Notes: generated from the sequence alone by a model not told the origin. DNA of 64,000 nucleotides from Cordia subcordata (GCA_028554755.1 JAPTOF010000008.1:17465001-17529000), one strand, 5' to 3'; counted from the stretch's first letter, positions 23,463 through 34,400 are shown. Numbers and translations are program-made.

Positions 23463-23645
23463 TTACTTTGTGAAAGAATTCCAATTTTCCACTTCACCCT
23501 TGTATGTTTCCAAGTGTTTCATAGCATAAGCACTGTAATCAACCCTATTATCTAAATTCCTCCAAGGGATTTCCAAAAGAGCTGTACCAAAATACTTAGC
23601 ATATTCACTTTTTGGATGCTTCCATTCAACAAAATACTTTCCCAA
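23463..23645 (-). pseudogene. Ulp1-like gene, exon with the (lost) catalytic cysteine region
   Basis: The frame contains EIPWRNLDNRVDYSAYAMKHLETYKG. The last part matches the family's D-C-G-(V/I)-(F/Y)-(V/A)-M-(R/K)-H-(L/M)-E-x-Y, so Cys has become Tyr and Gly has become Ser. Both are G-to-A changes in the coding strand. The upstream acceptor is TTATAG. Confidence 0.72.
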
Positions 23646-23689
23646 TGCATCCTTCTATAATTTATTTCACATAAACAAATTATAGTCAA

Positions 23690-23905
23690 TGAACAAACAA
23701 AGTATGCATACTAGACAAACATCTATGCATGTTTGAAAAAATTTACTTGTGGACAAATATTGTCATATTGTCAATTTTACTGAACAAATAATTTATTAAT
23801 ACTCAACAAACACTTTGATTGTTTCAACTTAGGTGACAAAAACAATATAAAGACTAATGAAGGTCAAATATTAGAGATAATGGGCAAAAAAATGCACAAA
23901 TACGA
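23690..23905 (+). repeat. Copy of the FAR1-like intron/exon junction inside the Ulp1-like gene
   Basis: It matches 8255-8485 along most of its length: GAACAAACAAAGT, CATACT(A/G)GACAAACATCT, GTCAATTTTACTGAACAAAT, then GTTTCAACTTAGGTGACAA and the first codons of the FAR1 DNA-binding exon up to ATGGGCAAAAAAATGC. It lies in the opposite transcriptional sense to the Ulp1-like gene, within one of its introns. Confidence 0.82.
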
Positions 23906-23949
23906 TGGTCAACAAAAAGGAATAATCTTATAGCAATTCCAATATACTA

Positions 23950-24508
23950 TTCAAAGTAATCAACATTATGTGATGCCATTTTATCTACAACTTCAATCTT
24001 CTCATTCTTTATATTGAAGCACAACACCATATAATGCTCCGTATAACATAATTGAAAGAATATCTGTAATTAAAAAAAAATCCAGATTTCAAAGGCTAAA
24101 GAAGCACATTAAAAGTAGTGAAAAAAAGTAATTACACGCTTGAATAGCAAATGATCAATGTGTTGAATGAAGAAAAAAACACCAAATCAAGCTTTTTCAG
24201 TTGGATCCAATTGCATAAATGCAATTCATTATCTACTGCCTCCATAAATCTCTTATAGTACACATCACCATGCCAATCCAAATTTTCATTTTCTAAAAGG
24301 TTAAACTAGATAAAAAAAATATTAATAATATCATAATCAACAACAGAAAGAAAAAAACTCTTAAGAAATAACTTCACTTACAAACATATAATGGAATACG
24401 AAAAAAATTTTGGATGTGAAGGATTCGCAATCCTCTCCTTCATGTTTAACAAGTGACACCATGCAGCTCACACTCTTTGTGCCACAAAATGTCCAAGATT
24501 TAATGACA
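23950..24508 (-). pseudogene. Ulp1-like gene, protease exons upstream of the cysteine
   Basis: One exon at about 24065-23950 (acceptor TTACAG) encodes EHYMVLCFNIKNEKIEVVDK, the His and Asp of the C48 catalytic triad. Another at about 24305-24135 (donor GCGT/GTAATT) encodes ENLDWHGDVYYKRFMEAVDN and LHLCNWIQLKK. Sequence up to 24508 gives more of the same domain. The insertion of the copia LTR at 24514 cuts this part from the linker exons. Confidence 0.68.
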
Positions 24509-24513
24509 CAAAG
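24509..24513. repeat. Target-site duplication CAAAG
   Basis: CAAAG here and at 31085-31089, immediately outside TGTTAGG and GATCCTACA. Confidence 0.93.
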
Positions 24514-27500
24514 TGTTAGGATTAGTATGCTCTAAAGCTCACTTGTATATGACATTTTGGATGTTAAACAATGTATAATCATTTTGTTAAATGGCATTAT
24601 GAGTTTCTTACGTGTTATCTCTGGTATGTTTTATTGATGTATGTATAAAGGTCCCTTAACTTTAACTAATAACTAAAAAATGTTGAAGGGCCTCAGGCTT
24701 GGCTTTTATTGGAATATTGGGATTATTATTCACTATATGAAGCCTTTGGAATCCTTTCAGACTAATGAGTAGGTGGGCTGACCTCAATCGGGCTTGCTTA
24801 TTGGGATTAGAGATAGACCTTAGGAATTCATGTTAATGGTTTGACCTAACAGAGCTTTTCAATAGAGAACCTCAGTCCTATTATAGAGATGCTAGGGGTA
24901 GAATTCATTACTGAGAGTTGTTTGGAGAAGTAATTGGTTATGAACCTACCAAGCAGTGTCTATAGGTGGGCTGGCCTCGGTCGGGCTTATGTAAGTTGTT
25001 TTGGATCTCAGTACCCTCTAAAGGTGTTTAAATTTGGAAATCTCTTTGGATTAAAGGTAGAGGCTATCAATCTTAATAAAATAGTGACAGAATCCTTTAG
25101 ACATTGGCCCATGTCTCTAAGAATGATGATTCATATATAATGGCATGTTTTCATTCTTTGTATTTGTTATTTGCTTTCATAAATCTCAATACGTTGTAGA
25201 TATATTACTATTTGATAGTGATATAATTTATCACAATCACAAATGTGTTTTGTATGTTCTAAACAAACTCGGCATAAGTGAAACTGATCAGCTAAAGAGT
25301 GCTAGGATGATCATCAATTGGTTGATAAGGAATAAGGCTGTAGTGAAAGATCGTCTTCATAGCAAATAGTGCACATGCTGGCTTATAGATCTACATTCAA
25401 AAGTTGAATCAGTCTTTCTATGCATTTGATGATGTAGAGAAACATAAAGATCTTTTATGTTGTCTTCAACACTTAGTTGAGGGATAATGTCTATGTACTG
25501 TACAAGACATAATAGATTAAGAAGTAAACATCACTTGACTACTTCCTTTAAGAAGATGATTGGGTGTATTACTCTCAGTTCTCACCTTTTAATATTGCCT
25601 TCCTTCTTGAATTGGTTCAAGATGTGTAAGTTAATTGCTGACTATAGTGGACCTTTCGAGCTGCTAAGATAACCGATCTAGAGAGGACATTAATTCAGTA
25701 AAAGGTGAATCATCCATTAAATTACTAAGTGAGGTTTAGAACCTTCTAGTGGGGTTTAGAACCTCACTAGTAGTAGCAATTGGTTCACACACGATACGTC
25801 TCTGAATATCTAAGCACTAGAAGAATAGGGCTTTTAAAGTCTAGTGTTATTATATCCTAAGAGATTAAAAGTAGCAAGTGGTTGTTGCATGAGGTGCGTA
25901 CATGATAACACCTTACAAATTTAATTGATCCTACTGCCTTTGTATAAGATATAAACGGTCCCTATAACTTGTTGTAGTGAAGCTGTTAACTAGTAAAGAT
26001 AAACATGATATTAATTTTATTATGAATAATGTTATCTTCATGCATTGTAATTTAAATAAGCTAATCCTTCTAGCATAGCGTATGTTGGTTAGGATGGTAT
26101 GGTTCTATAATCTAGTTATAGAAACAAATATCGTTCAAGTAAGTCTCTCATTTACCTAGAAGGGAATAAGATTCTTATATAATAGACTTCTACGACTTTA
26201 AGTTGAATGGTTTATTAGAAAGGAGAAATCAAATCATGTTGGACATAGGTTGATCCATTATGTAACTTATGGTTTTGACCATATTCTTTGGATGTATATT
26301 TGAGACATTGAGCTACAAGTTTAGCAAGTTAGTGGATAAGATACCATATAAGATATGAAATAATAGTAAGCTGTACATTTCTACCAGAGGGTTGACTAAA
26401 TGTTCAGCATGCATCAAGTATCTTTTCATTGATAAGCTGGAATTGAAATTTGTTAAGTGTTTGAGAGATTTGCTAGAAAGTCTCGTGAATTTGACTTCTA
26501 CAAAGGTGGTGAATAATTAGTATTCATTAACCTAAAAGGAATCTTTTCAAAAAAGAATTTCCTAAACAAGATTTCCTTGATAATGAGCTTTATGAAGTTC
26601 CAAATAGAAGGATGGAACACTAATAGCTGAACATACGTAACAAGATAAAGTTAGGAACCAAATCTTGGGCCTATTGAAGAAGCATCACTTAGGTGATTTT
26701 GTAAGGTACCATGTCCAATGGAAAGGTGTTGAATCCTTGTCCAAAGTGGAATTCTGTTGAACTACTAGAGAACAATATGAATTCGATCACTTGTGAAAAT
26801 GTTAGATAAAGCCACAAACACCAAGAACTTGCTTGATCCGAGGTAATCCTTCAAGAAACCACAAACGTAAACAATGTATGGACATTAGTTGGCTCACATA
26901 CTGGGTAAGACCCGTATAGTGAAAAATGGTTCATGAAGAGGTTTTAATACGTTGAGACCTACAACGCCCAACTTGTTGCTAGGAGGCCTTATGAATGTTG
27001 TAGTTTAACTATGACAAGACATTTCCACTAATGATGACATTCAAATTCATTTGCATCATTCATATATGAGATGCATGTATGTATCATGAAATCTAATCAG
27101 TAGGTACTTAGATGGCTTTCCTTCATGATAAGCTGAAAGTGGATGTGTATGACACAGCTGGATAGTTCACATCTATTGGCGAGATTATAGAGCATATGTC
27201 TATTAGGCTCATAAGTGGTCTTGTGCAAGTATTTTGGGTTAATACTTATTTTTGATAAAGTATCAAGACGTATGCCTTCGTTAAGAATGAAATGTGCCCT
27301 ATATCTGTTTGTAGGCTAATAATCATGGAACTATTTATAGTACAATAATGTGAATGACATTTTTGATACTATAAAGTGGAAAACTGTGTTTATTGTCTTT
27401 GTTCTCCGTAAAAGTTTTTCAGAAAGGTATCTTATGTGCTTGGGATCATAATCTATATGGATAGATTAGGGAGGTTAATGGGATTATCCTAGTATACATT

Positions 27501-27697
27501 CATTGATTTTTTGTTGAAATAGTTCATCATATTGAATTCTAAGAAGGTTCTTGGAAATTCATTCCTCAAAGAAACTGTTTGACAAATTTCTCTAGAAATG
27601 TATGAGTAGAATCTTAATTGCTTAAATAATAGGATTCACTAAGTACATTGTGTCATGTGTGTGGCCCAATAAGGTACACATCCAGTGATAGACATCA

Positions 27698-28733
27698 TCT
27701 TGATCCTAGCCAGAAGCATTGGTAATAGGTGGAACTGTCTCTTAGCATTTGGAGTGCAAAAGTATCAATAGCTCATTTATGGAGAAGTTTGACTTGAAAC
27801 GAGTTGAACTAATTTTAGATTCTCCTCAAACAAAGATGATAGCTACAATATTTGAGATTATGTTTCCTAGAAGAGTTCTAAGCTTGTATTTAGACGTTAC
27901 CACTTTCTTGAAGCTAGAGGTAATAATCTTTTGCAAATAACATATAACAAAGAATGTTTTGTCAACTCCTTAGCTAAAGCCTTTGGGATTGTGAGAAGAT
28001 GGGTATAAGATATAGATCCAACTTGCTTCAGTCCAATGGGAGATTGCTAGGAATTGTTTCCTAAAGTTAGTCGTCTATTATAGATTTCATTGATTTGTAC
28101 ATGAATCATCTTACTTTTAGCCTTACGTCATATTGTATATCTTCTTCTCAATTGTTAGATCATGACGTAGTCCTTAGGATAGCCTAATGGGGTTGCATGG
28201 ATGAGGAATAGCCTGTCTTGATCCTAGCCAGAAGCATTGGTAATAGGTGGAACTGTCTCTTAGCATTTGGAGTGCAAAAGTATCAATAGCTCATTTATGG
28301 AGAAGTTTGACTTGAAACTAGTTGAACTAATTTTAGATTCTCCTCAAACAAAGATGATAGTTACAATATTTGAGATTATGTTTCCTAGAAGAGTTCTAAG
28401 CTTGTATTTAGACGTTACCACTTTCTTGAAGCTAGAGGTAATAATCTTTTGCAAATAACATATAACAAAGAATGTTTTGTCAACTCCTTAGCTAAAGCCT
28501 TTGGGATTGTGAGAAGATGGGTATAAGATATAGATCCAACTTGCTTCAGTCCAATGGGAGATTGCTAGGAATTGTTTCCTAAAGTTAGTCGTCTATTATA
28601 GATTTCATTGATTTGTACATGAATCATCTTACTTTTAGCCTTACGTCATATTGTATATCTTCTTCTCAATTGTTAGATCATGACGTAGTCCTTAGGATAG
28701 CCTAATGGGGTTGCATGGATGAGGAATAGCCTG
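27698..28733 (+). repeat. 518-bp tandem duplication spanning pol end and LTR start
   Basis: 27698-28215 and 28216-28733 are adjacent direct copies that differ at only about two positions by eye (for example GAAACGAG against GAAACTAG). Each holds the end of pol, the polypurine tract and the first 170 bases of the LTR. The near-identity shows the duplication is far younger than the decayed element around it. Confidence 0.95.
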
Positions 28734-30102
28734 GTTGTCCTTAAACCTTGTTCGTAATCAAATGAGAGAATCGATACTAGAACATCGATTCTACAGAGCA
28801 TAGGTTACAATCCATCACATAAGTTGGTTATCCTCATGACCAATGGGTTTGGAGACATCAGTGTGACCCACGTTAAGATATGGAGACATGCTAGCTAAAC
28901 ATGACTCTATTTACGAGCATTCTGTGGTATGTACCCTACTGTTAAAGGATAGTATGTGGTGTACATGGATGGCATATTCCCTCAGACTTGAGACTGCCAT
29001 AAAGACTTGTGGATTACTCCCTACACTTTGGTACCAGACTATCTAAATTTCTAATTCAGTGACGAAAGGCTATTAGGTGTAGGCAAGTGCCGCGAAGTCA
29101 ATGCGTAGGTCAAGATGGTATTGACCGCTCTGGGTATTAGGAGAATGATATTCTACTTAGTCCTAATTCATTAAGACTTTGGCCAAAGCTTTCCGTGTTA
29201 TATGTCATATGGTTATGTCATGATAAGTCATGACGAGATTGGGATTTTACATGGAATAACTTATTAGGGGCTTGATAGTTTACCATGCCCCTAGAGTTAT
29301 TTCGGAATATCAAAGGTCATAGGGAATCCACCATAGTGCCCAGATTCATTGAATATTGCCTTGCAACTATTCGGCTTATCCAGATGTCAGGAACCATTGC
29401 TAGACGGTATCATCGATTAGTACAAGGATAATTCCTGTATTACTGGTTTAAGTTTGAACCTACGAAGTCACGCATATGGTCAGGAATTAGTTGGAGGATT
29501 GGCCCTACTATAATAATATTGGTCACGTTTAATTATGAATTAAATGTGTTATTATGAATTAAATAATATTATAAGTAATTAATTTTATAGATATTAAATT
29601 GAGAATTAAATATTATAATAATATTTAATTACTTATTATGGGTCAGGGAATTGATTTTGACTATGTCTAGCTAGCACTGGATATGTGGATCAAAATTAAT
29701 TCATGGGCTATTGCTTATAAATTAAATATGGATTTAATTTAGACTTTATTATGGATTTAGAAAGTCCATTATTCTAAGCCCAGAGAGTTGGGCTTATTGG
29801 GTTTTAGGGATGGGCTTTATTGAAAGCCCATATCTCTCTATATAAGTAGAGTTCTCATTATTTCTTATACGTATGTTTTTGTGAAAACCTGATACAGAGA
29901 ACTCTCTCCCAAAACCCTAACCAAAAATTAGCTTCCTTCCACTAGTTCTTGATCACGTACGAAGAGGAGGAGCTCAACGCTTCCGCAAGGCAAAGCTTTT
30001 AGCACAAGAATTACGATGTAATTCTAAATCTCTAAAATTTTTTAATTCTAGAACTTGATCCTCCGTGTGGAAATTTGAGAAAAGTCTTCACGTTTTCCAA
30101 CA
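28563..30102 (+). repeat. 3' LTR of the second copia family
   Basis: TGCTAGGAATTG...TTTTCCAACA, 1540 bp. TATA box CTATATAAG at about 29838-29846, followed by a leader-like GAACTCTCTCCCAAAACCC. An AT-rich block with ATTAAAT repeats lies at 29520-29640. It is unrelated in U3 to the A/B LTR. Confidence 0.75.
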
Positions 30103-31084
30103 TTTGGGTAATAGCAATTATTCTTGGAGTGCAACTTTGATCTTATGGTGGAATAGATCAGAGTTAAAAATAATTATTATGTGGTCTAGATTGAGCAAGG
30201 ACATTTTTTATTATTTTTGGAATCCAAGGTTAATTGTGTCTTCTTGGTCCCTTCCCTAGTTGAAATGACTCTGAGAGAGTAATCTTGAAAGAGCCAATTC
30301 CACATTGTAGTAGTAGCCTTATTGGGGCAAAGCTCGGAATTGGGTTTGGGCTTTCTTTAGAGTCCAAGATAACCTAATTGGACTTGACTAGTTTCTTATT
30401 AGGCTTGGGCCTCCACGTGGATTATGGACTATGTGCTGGGCCTAGATTATGGGCTTGCCCAATCTTCCAAGACATGTGCTAGAAAGTTATTACAATAAGA
30501 ATTCAAATTTTACAAGTAACTTCCATGACATGTGGCAAACATTTACTATTAGGAAAATGTTTTCCACAGGGAAAGTTTACAAGGTTTAGGTGCCAAACTT
30601 TTCCTATAAATAGGCAAGAACTTAAACCATTTCTAGCATCCAAAAATTTTGTAGTTAATCTCTTCCATTTTGGAAAGAGAATACTACAACACATAATACA
30701 CACTTATTGTGTGATTTTTTGCTCTAGATTTTCAAGAGCACATTACTTTGCTTCTTCCCACTCAAGAGGCTATTCTCTCAAGATAAGTATGTTTAATCAT
30801 ACAGAAGAAGACTAGGGAGTTGTCTATTACGACACCTTTAAATTTTTTGGTTGCCTTGTTCATGAGCAGAAATAAAGGTTCTGACGATTATAGCTTCATC
30901 AAAGGCCACGAACTTCAAGAGGTTAGCTTTACATATTTTTGCAAATACTAATTATGTTCTATATGTTCTTAAGTATGTTCTTGTGTGTGTTATGTGGTTA
31001 TTTTATTTTCCTAGCATATTTTCTTAGTAGAATTTTTTAAAATATGGACTAGGATAGATCACATGTAATATTATTGATCCTACA

Positions 31085-31960
31085 CAAAGTCCTTTCTTGT
31101 TAAATAAACAGCGTATTAGCTCCAAAAGCAAATAGTTCTTCCCTATAAAATCAAAATAACTCAACTTCAAAAACTATTCAATTCAAAAATTAACAAAACT
31201 CAAAACATAACAAATTCCTCACTCTTTTTCATAGTTCTTCCTCTCCATAATCAAACAACATAACATTCTGGGTGTTAAACTTAGCAAGCTGCTTATTGTA
31301 TTTTGACCAAAAAGAAGACCTTAAATTGCTCGAAATCTGCACAACCTTTTTTGGCCTCTTTTCCAAATCTTGACCAACAACATCATCCTTTCTTGCACAT
31401 TTATCCAAATCCTTCCCAAGATCTTCCTTGTTCCCTTCACATTCTTCACGAACATCACGCACTGGAGTAATTGGATCATCAAAATTCGACTATTTCTCTT
31501 TCTCACTATACTCTCTTATAATATCAAATACAACATCATCCTCTTCAAAAATTTTTCTTAAAGGACTGTGTTGCGAGATTCTCAAACTAAAAGAAGGAGA
31601 ATTTACATAACTTCTACTCCTAGATTCTTGAAATGACCTAACAATTTGATCAATGACCTTCAACACTTTTGGATTACTGAGAAATGCATCATCATCAACA
31701 TCAGTAGATCAGATGGTTGAGATTCACGTTGTGGTTGGAACAAATGAATATTAGCTATAGAATGCAAAAACATTGATATATTATCTTGGAACTCTTTATC
31801 CTTGCATTATCTAGATACTTGCTTCGCTACTCTTCCATGACAACCCCAAGATCAAACAACATAGTAGCAACTTTATCAGAATCACTCACAGGCTTAGAAA
31901 GAAGAATTTGCACATCAACAAACAATATAGGTCCATTATTAGACTTCCACTAAACAAAAA
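31085..31960 (-). pseudogene. Ulp1-like gene, linker exon region
   Basis: Minus-strand frames encode LSNPKVLKVIDQIVRSFQES, then DPITPVRDVREECEG and a KRPKKVVQISSNLRSSFW segment. The last part is the conserved stretch that usually precedes the protease domain in these plant proteins. Frames shift several times; a TAG interrupts the part read from about 31840. Confidence 0.62.
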
Positions 31961-32480
31961 GTAAAATTACACTGAACAAACAGTACACTTCTACTAAACT
32001 AACACTATTACTATACTGAACAAAGAAAACTCTGAACAAATATACCATAGTCTATGAACAACTATCACTAACTCAGTGAACAAATATTACAAATACAGTG
32101 AACAAACATCCCAATTGATTTGACCTAGAAAAAAAATAAAAGTATTACACAGATAGTGATCAGAAATATTGCATAAAGAATACTGAACAAATAGTATGCT
32201 TCCACTGAACAAACAGTACTACTGCACTAAATAAAGAAGAACTCTAAACAAATATATCATTGTTTATGAACAAGTATCACTAACTTAATGAACATACATT
32301 ATAAATACAATGAGCAAACATTCTAATAGATTTGACATTGAAAAAAAAGATAAAAGTATTACACAAACAGTGACCAAAATATTGCACAAAGAACACTGAA
32401 CAAACAATACACTTCCACTAAACAAATAATATCACTATACTGAACAAAGAAAAACTCTGAACAAATATACAACCCTAACT
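31950..32480 (+). repeat. Tandem array, about 214-bp unit, of TGAACAAAC motifs
   Basis: Two and a half units (the landmark AGTATTACAC recurs at 32141 and 32355). Each unit contains several ACTGAACAAAC/GTGAACAAAC words plus a GATTTGAC spacer. It fills an intron of the Ulp1-like gene; the motif is on the + strand, antisense to that gene. Confidence 0.85.
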
Positions 32481-32544
32481 ATTACTATAGCTAATTTGAC
32501 GTTAAACAAAAAAAAAATTCTAAAAAAAATTCAATAATAGATTT

Positions 32545-33393
32545 TTACCTCAAGATCAGACTGACTCTTTCCTGAATCATGCTTCTTTTTCTCTTCATGG
32601 TAAGCTCTTTTCCTCAACGACAAGTCCTCCTCTTTCTCTTTAGAGCCAAGTTTCTTCAAATCTGACAAATTTGCTTTGAATACCTCTTTCCAGACTGCCA
32701 AGGCCAAATCCCCCAGCCGCTACTTCATTCATCACTCTCTTTTTCATTATCGGAGTAGCCTACCCAAACATGTTAGGGTAATATCTCAATGTTTCTGTGG
32801 ATATGAACAACCCTATCTATATAAATCAACTGCTGAAAAATCAATGGCCCTTGATAATACCTTCCAAGTTTCTACCTCCAAGCAACAACAAATTCAATCA
32901 CTGATTTTTTAACAAATTCACACCACTTCAAATCTTTAATTTTCTCAACATCATGTAAAGACTTCAAAAATTTCAGATTCACACGCTTGTTTTGACTGGG
33001 TTATATGAAAGAAGACACTATGTAAATAACAAAATTACATTTAAATTTCCCTCAATGGCCTTGACCTAAAATATTTTCTAGTGTAAAAGTAGTGTTAACT
33101 GGATTTTTCTCACTATTTACAACACTTTCCCCTTCAAGCCATTCTCTTCTCCATTCAACAATATAATATCTGATTTCGTTAAAATTTTCATTTTTAAAAA
33201 CTTCAATTTCTTGACTATCCAATGGAAACCCTAATGTTTGATGAACATTCAATTCATCAATACTAATAACTTTTCCATTACAAAACTCAAATCTATTACT
33301 ATACGGGTTATAATTTTCACATAACCATTGACTCAACTTGTCATTCAATTCATCAGCCTCAAGAAATAACAAACAATGAAAACCAATATCCAA
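32545..33393 (-). pseudogene. Ulp1-like gene, plant mobile domain exons
   Basis: 33393-33052 encodes LNDKLSQWLCENYNPYSNRF, NGKVISIDELNVHQTLGFP and WRREWLEGE. 33001-32545 encodes the next part with LKFLKSLHDVEKIKDLKWC, and PLIFQQLIYIDRVV, which resembles the L-x-L-(F/Y)-Y-(I/V)-D-R-V of this domain. It is read in more than one frame, with stops. The domain is typical of plant transposon-borne proteins and has no known catalytic role. Confidence 0.7.
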
Positions 33394-33403
33394 GGAACTA
33401 CAT

Positions 33404-34000
33404 TTCTTTGTTCATCATCAAGCTTTTTAATGAATTCCACAAAATAAGGAATAGATCCTCTTGCCGTGAACAAACAATCTCCACCTCCCACATCACTAAC
33501 ATCTCCTCTTTTTTCTTTTTACACTTCTTGCCTTTCTTTCTTTTTGAATCATCATCATCCTTATCCTTCTTTTTTAAAGACAGATCCTTCTCCTGCTTAC
33601 TCTTTTTCTTTCCATCATCCTTCTAAACCTTGTTTTTTTTTTACCCATCCTTCTTTGTTTTTTTCTTCTTCTTTCCAAACTTCCCTACATTCTTCTTCTT
33701 ATCTATATCATTTGTCTCCTTCGCACTATCTTCATCATCCTTCTCGATGTCATCTTTCTCCTTACCATCATCTTCATCATCCTTCTCTATATCATTTTTC
33801 TTCTTACTATCATCTTCATCATCCTTCTCCTTACCCTTATCTATATCATCTTTCTCCTTACCATCAACTTCATCATCCTTCTCTTTATCTTTTTCTTTGT
33901 CATCCTTCTTTCTATCATTACTTTTCCTTGATACATGCACTTTTCTATAAGCCTTCCCTTTGGAAAGTTTCTTTTCAAAAAAAAAAACAAAAACCAACAA
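33404..34000 (-). pseudogene. Ulp1-like gene, Lys/Asp-repeat N-terminal region
   Basis: 34000-33641 encodes repeats of about twelve residues built from KEKDDIEKDDED-like words, reflecting repeated TCATCATCCTTCTC DNA. Downstream frames reach FVEFIKKLDDEQRN, then a frameshift before the mobile domain. A true start codon is not clear; MLVFVFFFEKK is the first Met of the open stretch but is not convincing as a start. Confidence 0.5.
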
Positions 34001-34019
34001 GTAATCAAACAGTATATAA

Positions 34020-34400
34020 CTATGCCACTGAAAACAATACTAATCCACGAAACAAACATAACTAACCCACCGAACAATTAACTACGAATTAATAACTACG
34101 ATACTGAACAAACAATACTAACCTACTAAACAAACATAACTAAGTCGCTAAATAATTAACTACTAATTAATAACTAAGCAACTGAACAAACAATACTAAT
34201 CCACTTAACAACATAACTAAGCCACTGAATAATTAATTACTAATTGATAACTAAGCCACTAAACAAATAATACTAATCCACTGAACAAACAATACTAATC
34301 CACTGAACAAACATAACTAAGAGATTGAATAATTAACTACTAATTGATAACTAAGCCACTGAACAAACAATACTAATCCACTGAACAAACATAAACACAC
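34020..34400 (+). repeat. Tandem array, unit about 80-90 bp, of CTGAACAAAC motifs
   Basis: Repeated order: AATTAACTACTAATTGATAA, CTAAGCCACTGAACAAAC, AATACTAATCCACTGAACAA, ACATAACTAAG. Four to five imperfect units. It marks the outer edge of the motif-bearing region; no such motif is seen from 34400 to 34860. Confidence 0.85.

Larger units (their letters stand above)
24673..30102 (+). mobile_element. Remnant of a second copia family nested in the LTR
   Basis: The left part (24673-27690) is badly decayed and shows no safe protein motif. At 27960-28045 a stretch resembles the end of copia RNase H, with the typical ATCCAACTTGCTTCAGTCC block and then GGGAGA before TGCTAGGAATTG, the LTR start. A complete-looking 3' LTR follows at 28563-30102. 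There is no 5' LTR and no target duplication on the left, so the element lost its left side. Confidence 0.65.
24514..31084 (+). mobile_element. Copia A/B-family LTR, interrupted, TSD CAAAG
   Basis: 24514-24672 matches the first 160 bases of the A/B LTR; 30103-31084 matches its last part, including the TATA box and the GATCCTACA end. The outer ends are intact and flanked by CAAAG. About 700-750 bases of mid-LTR are missing and 5.4 kb of unrelated copia DNA sits between the halves. Either a solo LTR was later interrupted and trimmed, or a full element collapsed; the sequence does not decide. Confidence 0.82.
23024..34000 (-). pseudogene. Plant Ulp1-like gene (C48 protease domain with plant mobile domain), broken
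   Basis: Ulp1/SENP proteases cleave SUMO; in plants related sequences occur inside MULEs. Order in the transcript: Lys/Asp-repeat region (34000-33640); FVEFIKKLDDEQRN (about 33450); a plant mobile-type domain with QWLCENYNPYSNRF and NVHQTLGFP (33393-33052), continued in another frame (33001-32545) with LKFLKSLHDVEKIKDLKWCEFV; a linker (31600-31100) with SSNLRSSFWSKYNKQL; then the protease part split over 24508-23463; and an acidic/basic tail (23412-23024). Catalytic His (EHYMVLC) and Asp (VVDKM) remain. The Cys position reads V-D-Y-S instead of D-C-G. Stops, frameshifts and a copia LTR at 24514 also break it. Confidence 0.75.
5645..34400. mobile_element. Large Mutator-like element with FAR1-type transposase and Ulp1-like gene (proposed extent)
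   Basis: Two broken genes lie tail to tail: the FAR1-type MULE transposase (+) and an Ulp1-like gene with an N-terminal plant mobile domain (-). Three things tie them together: the same degenerate TGAACAAAC-type motif fills the introns of both; a piece of the transposase gene's intron and exon is copied inside the Ulp1-like gene; and plant MULEs carrying Ulp1-like genes are an established class (Kaonashi-type). The ends are inferred. I looked for long terminal inverted repeats near 5460-5650 and 34400-34860 and found none, so this may be a non-TIR MULE or a decayed one. Nested retroelements account for more than half of its present length. Confidence 0.55.

Noticed and set aside
24934..25369. 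Two plus-strand frames in the nested copia remnant, one with YVVDILLF resembling the YVDD motif
   Set aside because: The surrounding residues do not follow the reverse transcriptase pattern, so a motif call would be forced.
31950..34400. CRISPR-like array of regularly spaced repeats
   Set aside because: Units are imperfect, spacers are themselves repeated, and the context is a plant transposon intron.
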